Shown: in pieces, positions 41,306 through 49,067 of the stretch
How positions within the stretch are numbered: the first letter of the stretch is position 1
Layout: every line of letters starts with the position of its first letter
DNA from: Chloroflexota bacterium
Lineage (GTDB): Bacteria; Chloroflexota; Dehalococcoidia; Lucifugimonadales; JACPQL01
Assembly (NCBI GenBank): GCA_016190445.1
Contig: JACPQL010000026.1
Location: 1 to 64,000 of the forward strand
Reading direction: 5' to 3'
Length of the DNA stretch: 64,000 nucleotides
Program-made: the position numbers and the translations under genes
Notes under the pieces: generated by a model
What the model was told of the DNA's origin: nothing
Database searches by the model: none
Seen by the model: only the letters and a program-made list of their open reading frames with translations

Positions 41306-43081
41306 TTACCTGTTGGGCTCCACAAGCTCTATGTAGTCGGCGTATGGGAATCCAGGATGCACGTGGTACATCTTCACCTTGGGCCCCATGGCGAAGATCT
41401 GGTTGGCCGCTCCCAGAGGCACAGGGATGTAGTTCTCGTAGTGCCACTTCTGGATCTTGCTGGAGAAATCGTCCCTGGCCTTGGGATCTGGCGACTGGAA
41501 GTACTGGAGCATCCACTGATCTACCTCGGAGCAGGTGGCGCGGGAGGAGTGGCCAGCGTTGAAGATCTGCTTGCACCCCATGGTGGCGATATAGGCCTGG
41601 CCGGGGTCCGCCACCACGCTGGAGCGCGGCGTCCACGTGTTGTTCCACAGACCTTCGACTGTCATCTTGTCAGGAGGGGTCTGTAGCTCCGTCAGCCGGT
41701 CCAGGCGAACCTGCTCGATGAGCTGGAAGCTCACGTCCACTCCCAGGTTCCGTTTCCAGTAGGTGCCCACGGCCTCACCCGCCGCCACGATGTCCGGGAT
41801 GCCGATGGCGTCGGTCCGCAGGTACATGGTCATCTTGTAGCCTGGGGGTGGGAAGCCCGCCTCCTTGGCGAGACGCTGGGCCTCAGTCGGGTCGTAGGTG
41901 TAAGGTTTCAGGGTGGGGTCGAACCCCCACACCTCCTTGGTGAAGTTGAAGACGGCCTGGCGGGCGATCTCGCCCTTGAAGATGGTCTTGGCGATGGTAT
42001 CCATGTCGGCGGCCAGGTTGAGGGCCTTGCGCACCTTGATGTCGTTGAAAATAGAGGGCGCCTCGCCGATGCAGCACATACCGATGGCCCCGCCGGTGAC
42101 GCCCTCGTTGCGCGCCAGAGGGAGGCCCGCTACCTGGTCCTTGAGGGCAAGGGCGATGTCAATGAGGTCCAATCGGCCTGTCTTGAGCATGGCGATGCGG
42201 GTTGACTCCTCCTGGACCTTGTATGCCTGGATCTGCTCCCAGTAGACGGGCTTGACTCTCCAGTGGCCGCTCTTGACCACGTCGTCGCGGACTCGGAATG
42301 TGACGTGGTCGCCCGAGACCTTCTCCGTCAGCACGTAGGGGCCGGTGCCCATGGGCTCTGCCCGGAGCTTGTCGGCCCCCACCTGGTTGAAGTAGTCAGC
42401 GGAGGTGGTCCAGTAGTTCCTGTAGGAGGCCTTAGACATATCGAAGTAGAAGAGGTAGTTGGGGTCCTTGGTCACGATCCGCACTGTGTCCGGGTTCGGC
42501 ACCTCCACCCGGTCAACCTGGCGCACCAGGTTCTTCGGCGCGCTGGTCTTGCCGTTCTTAATTATGATTTCCATGCTGGCCTTGACGTCGTTTGCGGTCA
42601 TCTCCTTGCCGTTGGAGAAGGTGACCCCTTTGCGGACGGTGAAGTCCCAGGTCTTGCCGTCCTTGGTCTCCCACTTGGTGGCCAGCTCTGGGACCATCTG
42701 CCCCTGGAGGTCGGTGCCGATGAGCCACTCGTACACCAGGCCGCCCATGTATATGCGGGAGGAGGCGGTGCCCTCAATCTGGTCCACGGGGAAGGCGCTG
42801 GAGATGGCGTCCATGGCGTACTTCAGCGTCCCGCTGGGCTTGACGGCCACCGGCGGGGCTGTAGGTGTCGGCGTTGGCGTGGCCACCAGCACCACCCTGA
42901 TGGTGGGTGTGGGCGTCGCCGCGCCCGGCACCGGGGTGGGCGTTGGGGTGGCCGTGGCCGCTGGCCGTGGCGTTGGTGTGGCCGTGGGTGTGGCCGTGGG
43001 CTCGGCGCCGGCGCAGGCAGCCATGAGCAGAAGGCCCGTCACCGCCGCAGTTGGCAAGAGCCATCTCCATCCTTTTACCAT
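41306..43081 (-). CDS. Family 5 extracellular solute-binding lipoprotein 3 (divergent)
   Basis: A 591-residue lipoprotein, the longest and most divergent copy. The signal MVKGWRWLLPTAAVTG with LMAAC is like the others, but the linker is longer and the domain is a standard peptide-binding type: LATKWETKDGKTWDFTVRKGVTFSNG, GTGPYVLTEKVSGDHVTF and DIKVRKALNLAADMD. It ends in IELVEPNR in place of the LWLKK/LWLDK tail. Start at 43081 with GGAGGTGGAGC upstream. It probably heads a two-gene transcript with copy 2. A different ligand from the other copies is likely. Confidence 0.93.
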   Translation of the reverse strand: MVKGWRWLLPTAAVTGLLLMAACAGAEPTATPTATPTPRPAATATPTPTPVPGAATPTPTIRVVLVATPTPTPTAPPVAVKPSGTLKYAMDAISSAFPVDQIEGTASSRIYMGGLVYEWLIGTDLQGQMVPELATKWETKDGKTWDFTVRKGVTFSNGKEMTANDVKASMEIIIKNGKTSAPKNLVRQVDRVEVPNPDTVRIVTKDPNYLFYFDMSKASYRNYWTTSADYFNQVGADKLRAEPMGTGPYVLTEKVSGDHVTFRVRDDVVKSGHWRVKPVYWEQIQAYKVQEESTRIAMLKTGRLDLIDIALALKDQVAGLPLARNEGVTGGAIGMCCIGEAPSIFNDIKVRKALNLAADMDTIAKTIFKGEIARQAVFNFTKEVWGFDPTLKPYTYDPTEAQRLAKEAGFPPPGYKMTMYLRTDAIGIPDIVAAGEAVGTYWKRNLGVDVSFQLIEQVRLDRLTELQTPPDKMTVEGLWNNTWTPRSSVVADPGQAYIATMGCKQIFNAGHSSRATCSEVDQWMLQYFQSPDPKARDDFSSKIQKWHYENYIPVPLGAANQIFAMGPKVKMYHVHPGFPYADYIELVEPNR

Positions 43082-43113
43082 GCTCCACCTCCGCAGCGAA
43101 GAAACATGGCGGA

Positions 43114-43185
43114 TATTTAGCACCATGCCCCTCCTTCTGTCAAGTCTTTTCAACGAAAACCGCATATTGTGATTCTATACACAAT
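43114..43185 (-). promoter_or_regulatory. Promoter and operators of binding-protein genes 3-2
   Basis: Minus strand: -35 TTGACA (43138-43143), 18-bp spacer, -10 TAAATA (43114-43119); TTTTCAACGAAAA at 43147-43159 and ATTGTG-N8-CACAAT at 43166-43185. Spacing equals that before genes 1 and 4. Confidence 0.75.
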
Positions 43186-43305
43186 AATACCGCGCTAGAG
43201 CGGCGTATCTCGTCAACCCATCCGCATCTGCAACCTACTGCCGTGCCGGTGGCCAGACGCCACTCCCCACCTGGCCGACAGCGGCCCATCACCCATCAGC
43301 GAACA

Positions 43306-43347
43306 GAAAAAAGGAGCGCCGTCCCCCAGCCGAAGGACGGCGCTCCT
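43306..43347 (-). terminator. Terminator of binding-protein gene 4
   Basis: AGGAGCGCCGTCC (43312-43324) pairs with GGACGGCGCTCCT (43335-43347); on the minus strand a run of six T follows. A classical intrinsic terminator, 27 bp past the stop. Confidence 0.85.
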
Positions 43348-43373
43348 GCGGGCCCACTTGGTATGGTGGTCTC

Positions 43374-45023
43374 TTACTTGTCCAGCCAGAGATCCTTGAG
43401 CCGCAGCATTCCGTCGGCCCCTACCATGGTCTCGCTGTTCTTCACCACGGCCCGGTAGCCGTAGAGCCGGGCCCGGTAGAACTGAGGGTAGGTGTGCACC
43501 AGGTTCTCTAGCTGGATGCGCTGGGCCTCGGCGTAGAGCCGTTTCCGCTCCGCCTGGTCCAGGGTCCGTGCTGCCTGGGAGGTCAGGTCGTCCAGTCGTT
43601 TCTGGAAGTCGTCCACCACGTCCCTGCTGAGGTTATAGAACGACTTGCTGGTCATGGTGATGCTCATCATGCCGTCGGGGTCCACCCGAAGACCAATGCC
43701 GGTGATGGTGAGGGGGTACGAGTGCTCCTCAAAGGCCAGGCGGTTGTTCTCAGCGCTGGTATACCTGTCCACGGTGACAGCGAACAGCCCGGAGTTGTTG
43801 AGCATACCCTGGAGGAACTCCGCCTCCAGGGATGACTCCGTTGCCTGAGCAGAGACCATCTTTACCTTGATGGGTGTGGACAGCCCTGTCTGCTTTATCA
43901 GCTCGGCCGCCGCCTTGGGGTCGTACTTGTACCTCTCGCGGACGTCCGAGAGGTCGGTCCAGGCCCACAACACATCGGGGATCTCGCCGCCCGTGGCTAT
44001 TTTCCAGTGGCCGCCGTAGATGGCCCGGTTCATGGCCTCAGTGTCCACCAGCTTTACAATGGCCTGGCGCACCCGGATATCGTCCATGGGAGGAATGGCC
44101 CGGTTCCACTTTATGCCCCGGAAGCCGTAGCCGAGGAACCGGTACAGGTTAAGCCCGGGCCTGCCCGCCATCAAGTTGGCGTCTTCAGCCTCCAGCTCGG
44201 CCAGGTCGGCGCCTCCCGACTCCAGGGCCGCCACTCGTACCCGGCCGTCGGCGATGACGTTGTACTTGATGCCATCCAGGTAGGGGAGGGGCTTGCCCCA
44301 GTAGTCCTGGAACTTCTTGGTCTCCCAGAAGGTGCCGGGCTGCCAGTCTTTGACCTGGAAGGCGCCGGCGCACACGGGCTCGGCCTGGAACTTCTCCCCC
44401 TTCTCCTTGAGGGCCTTGGGCGACAGCGCCGTCCCGCCCCGCTCTGCCAGGTTCAGCAGAAAGGGAGCAGACACCGCGTTCACAGTGATCTTCACCGTGC
44501 TGGGGTCCACCACATCCACAGCCTTGATGGCGGACAGTTGGGCGGCGTAGCCGAAGCCGGTGGTCTTGTCCCTGGCGCGGTCCAGGCTTATCTTCACCGC
44601 CTCGGCGTCCACGTCGGTGCCATCCTGGAACTTGGCCTTGCGGAGCTTGAAGGTGTACGTGAGGCCGTCCTGGCTGATCTGCCACGACTCTGCCAGGGAG
44701 ATTTTGGGGTCGGCCACTCCCTTCAGGTCAAAGTTCACCAAAGTGTCGCAGATGTCGTAGGTGAAGCTCCGGTCGGTGCTGCCTGTAGTGGCCATAGGGT
44801 CCATGCCCCGGGGGTCAATGACCATTGCCGCCCGGAGTATGCCGCCTGTCTTGGGCCCCGTGGGCGTGGCGGTGGCTGTGGGGGTAGGCGTGGCCACCAC
44901 CGCAGGAGGCTTGGTCGGCGTCGGCGTGGGAGTCGCCGTGGGCTCAGCGCCAGCGCAGGCCGCCATGAGCAGAAGGCCTGTCACCGCCGCAGTTGGCAAG
45001 AGCCATCTCCATCCTTTTGCCAT
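43374..45023 (-). CDS. Family 5 extracellular solute-binding lipoprotein 4
   Basis: A 549-residue lipoprotein (signal MAKGWRWLLPTAAVTG, lipobox LMAAC, Thr-Pro linker). Motifs LAESWQISQDGLTYTFKLRK, VKDWQPGTFWETKKFQDYW, DDIRVRQAIVKLVDTEAMN and the tail LKDLWLDK place it in a subgroup with copies 5, 6 and 7. Start at 45023 with GGGGAGGTGGACC upstream. It has its own promoter, operators and terminator. Partner ABC membrane components are not encoded nearby, so it must share them with other systems or signal in some other way. Confidence 0.93.
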   Translation of the reverse strand: MAKGWRWLLPTAAVTGLLLMAACAGAEPTATPTPTPTKPPAVVATPTPTATATPTGPKTGGILRAAMVIDPRGMDPMATTGSTDRSFTYDICDTLVNFDLKGVADPKISLAESWQISQDGLTYTFKLRKAKFQDGTDVDAEAVKISLDRARDKTTGFGYAAQLSAIKAVDVVDPSTVKITVNAVSAPFLLNLAERGGTALSPKALKEKGEKFQAEPVCAGAFQVKDWQPGTFWETKKFQDYWGKPLPYLDGIKYNVIADGRVRVAALESGGADLAELEAEDANLMAGRPGLNLYRFLGYGFRGIKWNRAIPPMDDIRVRQAIVKLVDTEAMNRAIYGGHWKIATGGEIPDVLWAWTDLSDVRERYKYDPKAAAELIKQTGLSTPIKVKMVSAQATESSLEAEFLQGMLNNSGLFAVTVDRYTSAENNRLAFEEHSYPLTITGIGLRVDPDGMMSITMTSKSFYNLSRDVVDDFQKRLDDLTSQAARTLDQAERKRLYAEAQRIQLENLVHTYPQFYRARLYGYRAVVKNSETMVGADGMLRLKDLWLDK

Positions 45024-45055
45024 GGTCCACCTCCCCAGCAGAGAAGTATGGCGGA

Positions 45056-45127
45056 TGTGTAGCATCATGCCCTGCTGTCTGTCAAGTCTTTTCAACGAAA
45101 ACTGCATATTGTGATGCAATACACAAT
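45056..45127 (-). promoter_or_regulatory. Promoter and operators of binding-protein gene 4
   Basis: Minus strand: -35 TTGACA (45080-45085), 18-bp spacer, -10 TACACA (45056-45061); TTTTCAACGAAAA at 45089-45101 and ATTGTG-N8-CACAAT at 45108-45127. Confidence 0.75.
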
Positions 45128-45252
45128 GGTGTCACCGAGTAGCGACGTATCTCGTCAACTCATCCGCGTCCGCAACCCACTCTCGTGCCGGTGCCAGACG
45201 CTCTGACCCAACAGGCCGGCAGCGGCCCATCGCCCATCAGCGACCAGAAAAG

Positions 45253-45288
45253 AGGAGCGCCGTCCTTCACCCGAAGGACGGCGCTCCT
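45253..45288 (-). terminator. Terminator of binding-protein gene 5
   Basis: AGGAGCGCCGTCCTTC and GAAGGACGGCGCTCCT form a perfect 16-bp stem; on the minus strand CTTTT follows. Confidence 0.85.
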
Positions 45289-45314
45289 GCCGCCGCACGT
45301 GGTGCGACTGTCTC

Positions 45315-46961
45315 TTACTTGTCCAGCCACAGCTCCTTGGAACGCCACAGGCCATCGGCGCCCACCAGTGTGTCTATGTTCTTTACCCACGTCCTGTAGC
45401 CGGTGAACCGGCCGCGGTAGAGGAAGGGAATGCCCGAGACCAGCTTCTCTACGGACAGGCGCTGGGCCTGGGCGTACAACTGTTTGCGCTGCTGGATGTC
45501 AAAGACCTTGGCCGCCTGGGCCACCAGCCGGTCCACCTCCATTTGGTCAGCGTCCTTCATGGCCCGGCTGGGGTTGTAGAAGCTTTCACTGGTCAGGGAG
45601 ATGGAGAGCATCCCGTCCGGGTCCACCCGCAGGCCGATGCCGGTGACTGTGAGCGGGTAGGAGCGCTCATCAAAGGCCAGACGAGTGGACTCGGCCTGGG
45701 TGGCCACGTCCATCTTCACGGCAAAGAGTCCCGAGCCGTTGAGCATGCCCTGGACCAGCTCCCCCGCGGTGCGGCGCGGCTCGCTCGAGGTAATCACCAT
45801 CTTTATAGGGATGGGTGTGGAAAGCCCCGTTTGCTTTATCAGATCAGCGGCGCCCTTGGGGTCGTACTTGGGGCGCACGTCCGTGAGGTCCGCATAGGCC
45901 CACAGGGTGTCCGGGATCTCTCCGCCCTTGGCCACCTTCCACAGGTTCTGGTAGACGGACTTGTTTATGGCCTCTGCATCTACCAGCATACTCACCGCTT
46001 TGCGCACCTGGAAGTTGTCCATGGGCGGCAGCGTCCGGTTCCACTTCAACCCCTCAAACCCGTAGCCCAGGAACCGGCTCACCCCCAACTGAGGGTTCTT
46101 CTCCACCAGGGCCACGTGCGACTCCTCCAGCCAGGCTATGTCGGCGTCCCCCGCCTCCATGGCAGCCACTCGCACGCGGCCGTCAGGGATCACGCTATAC
46201 CTGATGCCATCCAGGTAGGGCAAGGGCTTGTTCCAGTAGTCCTGGTGCTTGCGGACCTCCCAGAAGCTACCGGGCTGCCACTCCCTCAACTGGAAGGCGC
46301 CGGCGCACACCGGCTCGGTGGTGAACTTCTCCTGGCCCTTCGCCTTGAGCGCCGTGGGCGATATGGGCATCCCTCCGCGCTCCCCCAGGTTCAGGATGAA
46401 CGGCGCCGAGGGTGCGCCCACAGTCAGCCTAACGGTCTTGGGGTCCACCACCTGTACTTCCTTTATGTCCTTGATCTGTGCCCTGTAGGAGAAGTTCAGC
46501 TTTGGGTCCAGCACCCGCTCCAGGCTGAACTTCACAGCGTCAGCGTCTACAGGGGTCCCGTCCTGGAACTTGGCGTCTCGCAGCTTGAAGGTGTAGGTGA
46601 GCCCATCGGCGCTTATCTCCCAGGACTGAGCGAGGGAGATCTTCGGGTCGGGCACGCCATCTTGAGTGAAGTTCACCAGCGGGTCGCAGACGTCATAGAC
46701 CCATGAGCGATCGAAGCTGCTCACAGTCTGGTGGGGGTCCATGGCCTTCGGGTCCTCAAGGTAGGCCGCCCGGAGTATGCCGCCTGTCTTGGGCCCCGTG
46801 GGCGTGGCGGTGGCCGTGGGGGTTGGCGTGGACACCACGGCGGGAGCCTTGGTTGGCGTAGGCGTGGGTGTGGCCGTGGGCTCGGCGCCGGCGCAGGCCG
46901 CCATCAGCACAAGGCCCGCCACCGCCGCGATGGGCAGGAGCCATCTCCATCCCTTTTCCAT
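45315..46961 (-). CDS. Family 5 extracellular solute-binding lipoprotein 5
   Basis: A 548-residue lipoprotein (MEKGWRWLLPIAAVAG, LMAAC, Thr-Pro linker). The segments LAQSWEISADGLTYTFKLRD, LREWQPGSFWEVRKHQDYWN, DNFQVRKAVSMLVDAEAIN and the tail SKELWLDK resemble copies 4, 6 and 7. The start at 46961 follows the ribosome site AGGAGGTGGAGC. The open frame runs 600 bases further upstream, but that stretch covers the promoter and overlaps copy 6, so it is not coding. Monocistronic by its own promoter and terminator. Ligand unknown. Confidence 0.93.
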   Translation of the reverse strand: MEKGWRWLLPIAAVAGLVLMAACAGAEPTATPTPTPTKAPAVVSTPTPTATATPTGPKTGGILRAAYLEDPKAMDPHQTVSSFDRSWVYDVCDPLVNFTQDGVPDPKISLAQSWEISADGLTYTFKLRDAKFQDGTPVDADAVKFSLERVLDPKLNFSYRAQIKDIKEVQVVDPKTVRLTVGAPSAPFILNLGERGGMPISPTALKAKGQEKFTTEPVCAGAFQLREWQPGSFWEVRKHQDYWNKPLPYLDGIRYSVIPDGRVRVAAMEAGDADIAWLEESHVALVEKNPQLGVSRFLGYGFEGLKWNRTLPPMDNFQVRKAVSMLVDAEAINKSVYQNLWKVAKGGEIPDTLWAYADLTDVRPKYDPKGAADLIKQTGLSTPIPIKMVITSSEPRRTAGELVQGMLNGSGLFAVKMDVATQAESTRLAFDERSYPLTVTGIGLRVDPDGMLSISLTSESFYNPSRAMKDADQMEVDRLVAQAAKVFDIQQRKQLYAQAQRLSVEKLVSGIPFLYRGRFTGYRTWVKNIDTLVGADGLWRSKELWLDK

Positions 46962-46994
46962 GCTCCACCTCCTGGAAAAATTGGTGTGTCTGTT

Positions 46995-47066
46995 TCTGTA
47001 GCACGGCGGCCTGCTTGCTGTCAAGGTTTTTCGACGAAAACACTCTATAGTGATATTGTTCACACT
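46995..47066 (-). promoter_or_regulatory. Promoter and operators of binding-protein gene 5
   Basis: Minus strand: -35 TTGACA (47019-47024), 18-bp spacer, -10 TACAGA (46995-47000). TTTTCGACGAAAA (47028-47040) is a perfect palindrome around its centre; the CRP-like site at 47047-47066 is degenerate, keeping only GTG-N8-CAC. Confidence 0.7.
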
Positions 47067-47095
47067 TCGCCTTACATCAACTACGTCTGACGCAG

Positions 47096-47134
47096 AAAAA
47101 ACGAGCGCCGTCCTTCCCCCGAAGGACGGCGCTC
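47096..47134 (-). terminator. Terminator of binding-protein gene 6
   Basis: GAGCGCCGTCCTTC (47103-47116) pairs with GAAGGACGGCGCTC (47121-47134); on the minus strand G then six T follow. Confidence 0.85.
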
Positions 47135-47167
47135 CTCTGTCGCCGTCGTCTATGTAGTGACGGTCTC

Positions 47168-48811
47168 TTACTTGTCCAGCCAGAGTTCTTTGGCCCGCCA
47201 GAGGCCGTCGGCGCCCCAAACGGTCTCGATGCCCTTCACAGAGGGCTGGTAACCGGTGTAGGTGCCTCTGTACCAGAAGGGATAGCTGCCTATGAGCTTG
47301 GAGACCCAGAGCCGCTGGAGCTCGGCGTAGAGCTGCTTGCGCTTGGCAAGGTCGAACACCTGGGCCGCCTGCGCTACCAGCTCGTCCACCCGCTTCTGGT
47401 CGTCGTCCAGCACCGCACGGCTGGGGTTGTAGAAGCCCTTGCTGGTGACGGAGATGGAGAGCATGCCATCGGGGTCCACCCGCAGCCCAATGGCGGTGGT
47501 ACCAATCGGGAACTTGCGCTCGTCGAAGAAGAGGCGATTGTTCTCGGCGCCGGTGGCGCACTGGAGCTTGACGTCAAATAGCCCTGAGCCATTGAGCATG
47601 CCCTGCATCATCTCCGCCTGAACGGGCCAGTCCCCGTCGGTCTGGCAGGACATGGTCAGCTTCAGGGGCGTGGACAGGCCCGTCTGCTTGATGAGGTCTG
47701 CCGCGCCCTTCGGGTCGTACTTGGGCCGGATGTCCGAAAGGTCTGTGTACGCCCACAGGGTGTCGGGAATGGGGCCTCCCTGGGCGTTCTTGAAGGTGCC
47801 GAAGAAGACGGACTGGTTGATGGCCTCGCCGTCTATCAGCTTGACGATGGCCTGGCGCACCCGGATGTCGTCCATGGGCGGCATCGTCCGGTTCCAGGCG
47901 ATGCCTCGCCAGCCGTACCCCATGAACTTGGATACACGGAGTTTGCTGCTCTTCTCCACCTGGGGCACGTTCTCCGACTGGAGCCAGGCGATGTCTGCGG
48001 TGCCTGCCTCCAGGGCTGCCACCCGCACTCCCAGGTCTTTGATGACGCTGTACTTGACGCCGTCCAGGTAGGGCAGCGGCTTGTTCCAGTAGTCCTGGTG
48101 CTTGCGGGTCTCGAAGAAGCTCCCCGGCTGCCAGTTCACCACCTGGAAGGCGCCAGCGCACACGGGCTCGGACGCGAACTTCTCCCCTTTCTCCTTGAGG
48201 GCCTTGGGGGACATGATCATGCCACCCCGCTCTCCCAAGTTCAGGATGAAGGGCGCCTGGGGGGCACTCACCGTCAGCTTGATGGTCCTGGGGTCCAACA
48301 CATCTATGGTCTTGATGGAGCTGATCTGGGCCCGGTAGGCGAAGTTCTGCTTGGGGTCCAGGACCCGCTCCAGGGTGGTCTTGACGGCCTCGGCGTCCAG
48401 GGCGGTGCCGTCCTGGAACTTGGCATCCCTGAGGTGGAAGGTGTAGGTGAGCCCGTCCTGGCTTATCTGCCAGGAGTCTGCCAGGGAGATCTTCGGCTCT
48501 GGCATACCGTCGGATGTGAAGTTCACTAGCGGGTCACAGAAGTCGTACACGAAGTTGCGGTCCAGGCTGGAGGTGGTCACATGGGGGTCCATCCCCTTAG
48601 GGTCCTCCCAGTAGCCGGCCTGGAGCACTCCTCCGGTCTTGGGCCCCGTGGGTGTGGGTGTGGCAGTCGGCTGGGGGGTGGCCGTGGGCGTGGTCACGGC
48701 ACCCGTGGTGGGCGTTGGCGTGGCGGTGGGTTCAGCGCCGGCGCAGGCGGCCATCAGCACAAGGCCCACCACCGCTGCAACTGGCAGGAGCCATCTCCAT
48801 CCTCTCCTCAT
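47168..48811 (-). CDS. Family 5 extracellular solute-binding lipoprotein 6
   Basis: A 547-residue lipoprotein (MRRGWRWLLPVAAVVG, LMAAC, shorter Thr-Pro linker). LADSWQISQDGLTYTFHLRD, VNWQPGSFFETRKHQDYWN, DDIRVRQAIVKLIDGEAIN and the tail AKELWLDK make it the nearest relative of copy 7. The start at 48811 follows AAGGGAGGTATGT. Its promoter region differs from those of copies 1, 3, 4 and 5: it carries another palindrome, so this copy may answer to another regulator. Ligand unknown. Confidence 0.93.
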   Translation of the reverse strand: MRRGWRWLLPVAAVVGLVLMAACAGAEPTATPTPTTGAVTTPTATPQPTATPTPTGPKTGGVLQAGYWEDPKGMDPHVTTSSLDRNFVYDFCDPLVNFTSDGMPEPKISLADSWQISQDGLTYTFHLRDAKFQDGTALDAEAVKTTLERVLDPKQNFAYRAQISSIKTIDVLDPRTIKLTVSAPQAPFILNLGERGGMIMSPKALKEKGEKFASEPVCAGAFQVVNWQPGSFFETRKHQDYWNKPLPYLDGVKYSVIKDLGVRVAALEAGTADIAWLQSENVPQVEKSSKLRVSKFMGYGWRGIAWNRTMPPMDDIRVRQAIVKLIDGEAINQSVFFGTFKNAQGGPIPDTLWAYTDLSDIRPKYDPKGAADLIKQTGLSTPLKLTMSCQTDGDWPVQAEMMQGMLNGSGLFDVKLQCATGAENNRLFFDERKFPIGTTAIGLRVDPDGMLSISVTSKGFYNPSRAVLDDDQKRVDELVAQAAQVFDLAKRKQLYAELQRLWVSKLIGSYPFWYRGTYTGYQPSVKGIETVWGADGLWRAKELWLDK

Positions 48812-48868
48812 ACATACCTCCCTTATTTGGTGCCCAGCGATCAGGGCATCCACCCAATACTGCGGCGT

Positions 48869-48931
48869 ACGGTAGCATTGCCATGGCATCCCGTCAAGCA
48901 CAGTGGGGAAAACGATAATAAGATATCGTTT
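48869..48931 (-). promoter_or_regulatory. Promoter and alternative operator of binding-protein gene 6
   Basis: Minus strand: -35 TTGACG (48892-48897), 17-bp spacer, -10 TACCGT (48869-48874). Upstream, AAACGATA (48910-48917) and TATCGTTT (48924-48931) form a perfect 8-bp inverted repeat spaced by six bases; no CRP-like site is present. Confidence 0.65.
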
Positions 48932-49009
48932 CACTGAGGAGATGCGTTTTCTGGGGTACGAATGCCACCGTGACCAGGCTTTCCTCTACATCAACGCACC
49001 ACAGAAACG

Positions 49010-49039
49010 GAGAGCGCCGGCTGCCCAGCCGGCGCTCTC
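49010..49039 (-). terminator. Terminator of binding-protein gene 7
   Basis: GAGAGCGCCGGCTG (49010-49023) and CAGCCGGCGCTCTC (49026-49039) pair over 14 bp; only a short T stretch follows on the minus strand. Sequence differs from the other terminators of the array. Confidence 0.75.
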
Positions 49040-49067
49040 GCTGCCATTTTCCTCGAAAGGACCCCGC

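Noticed and set aside
45315-47561. 748-codon version of binding-protein gene 5
   Set aside because: The extra 200 codons overlap gene 6 and the promoter and operator of gene 5; the signal peptide and ribosome site lie at 46961.
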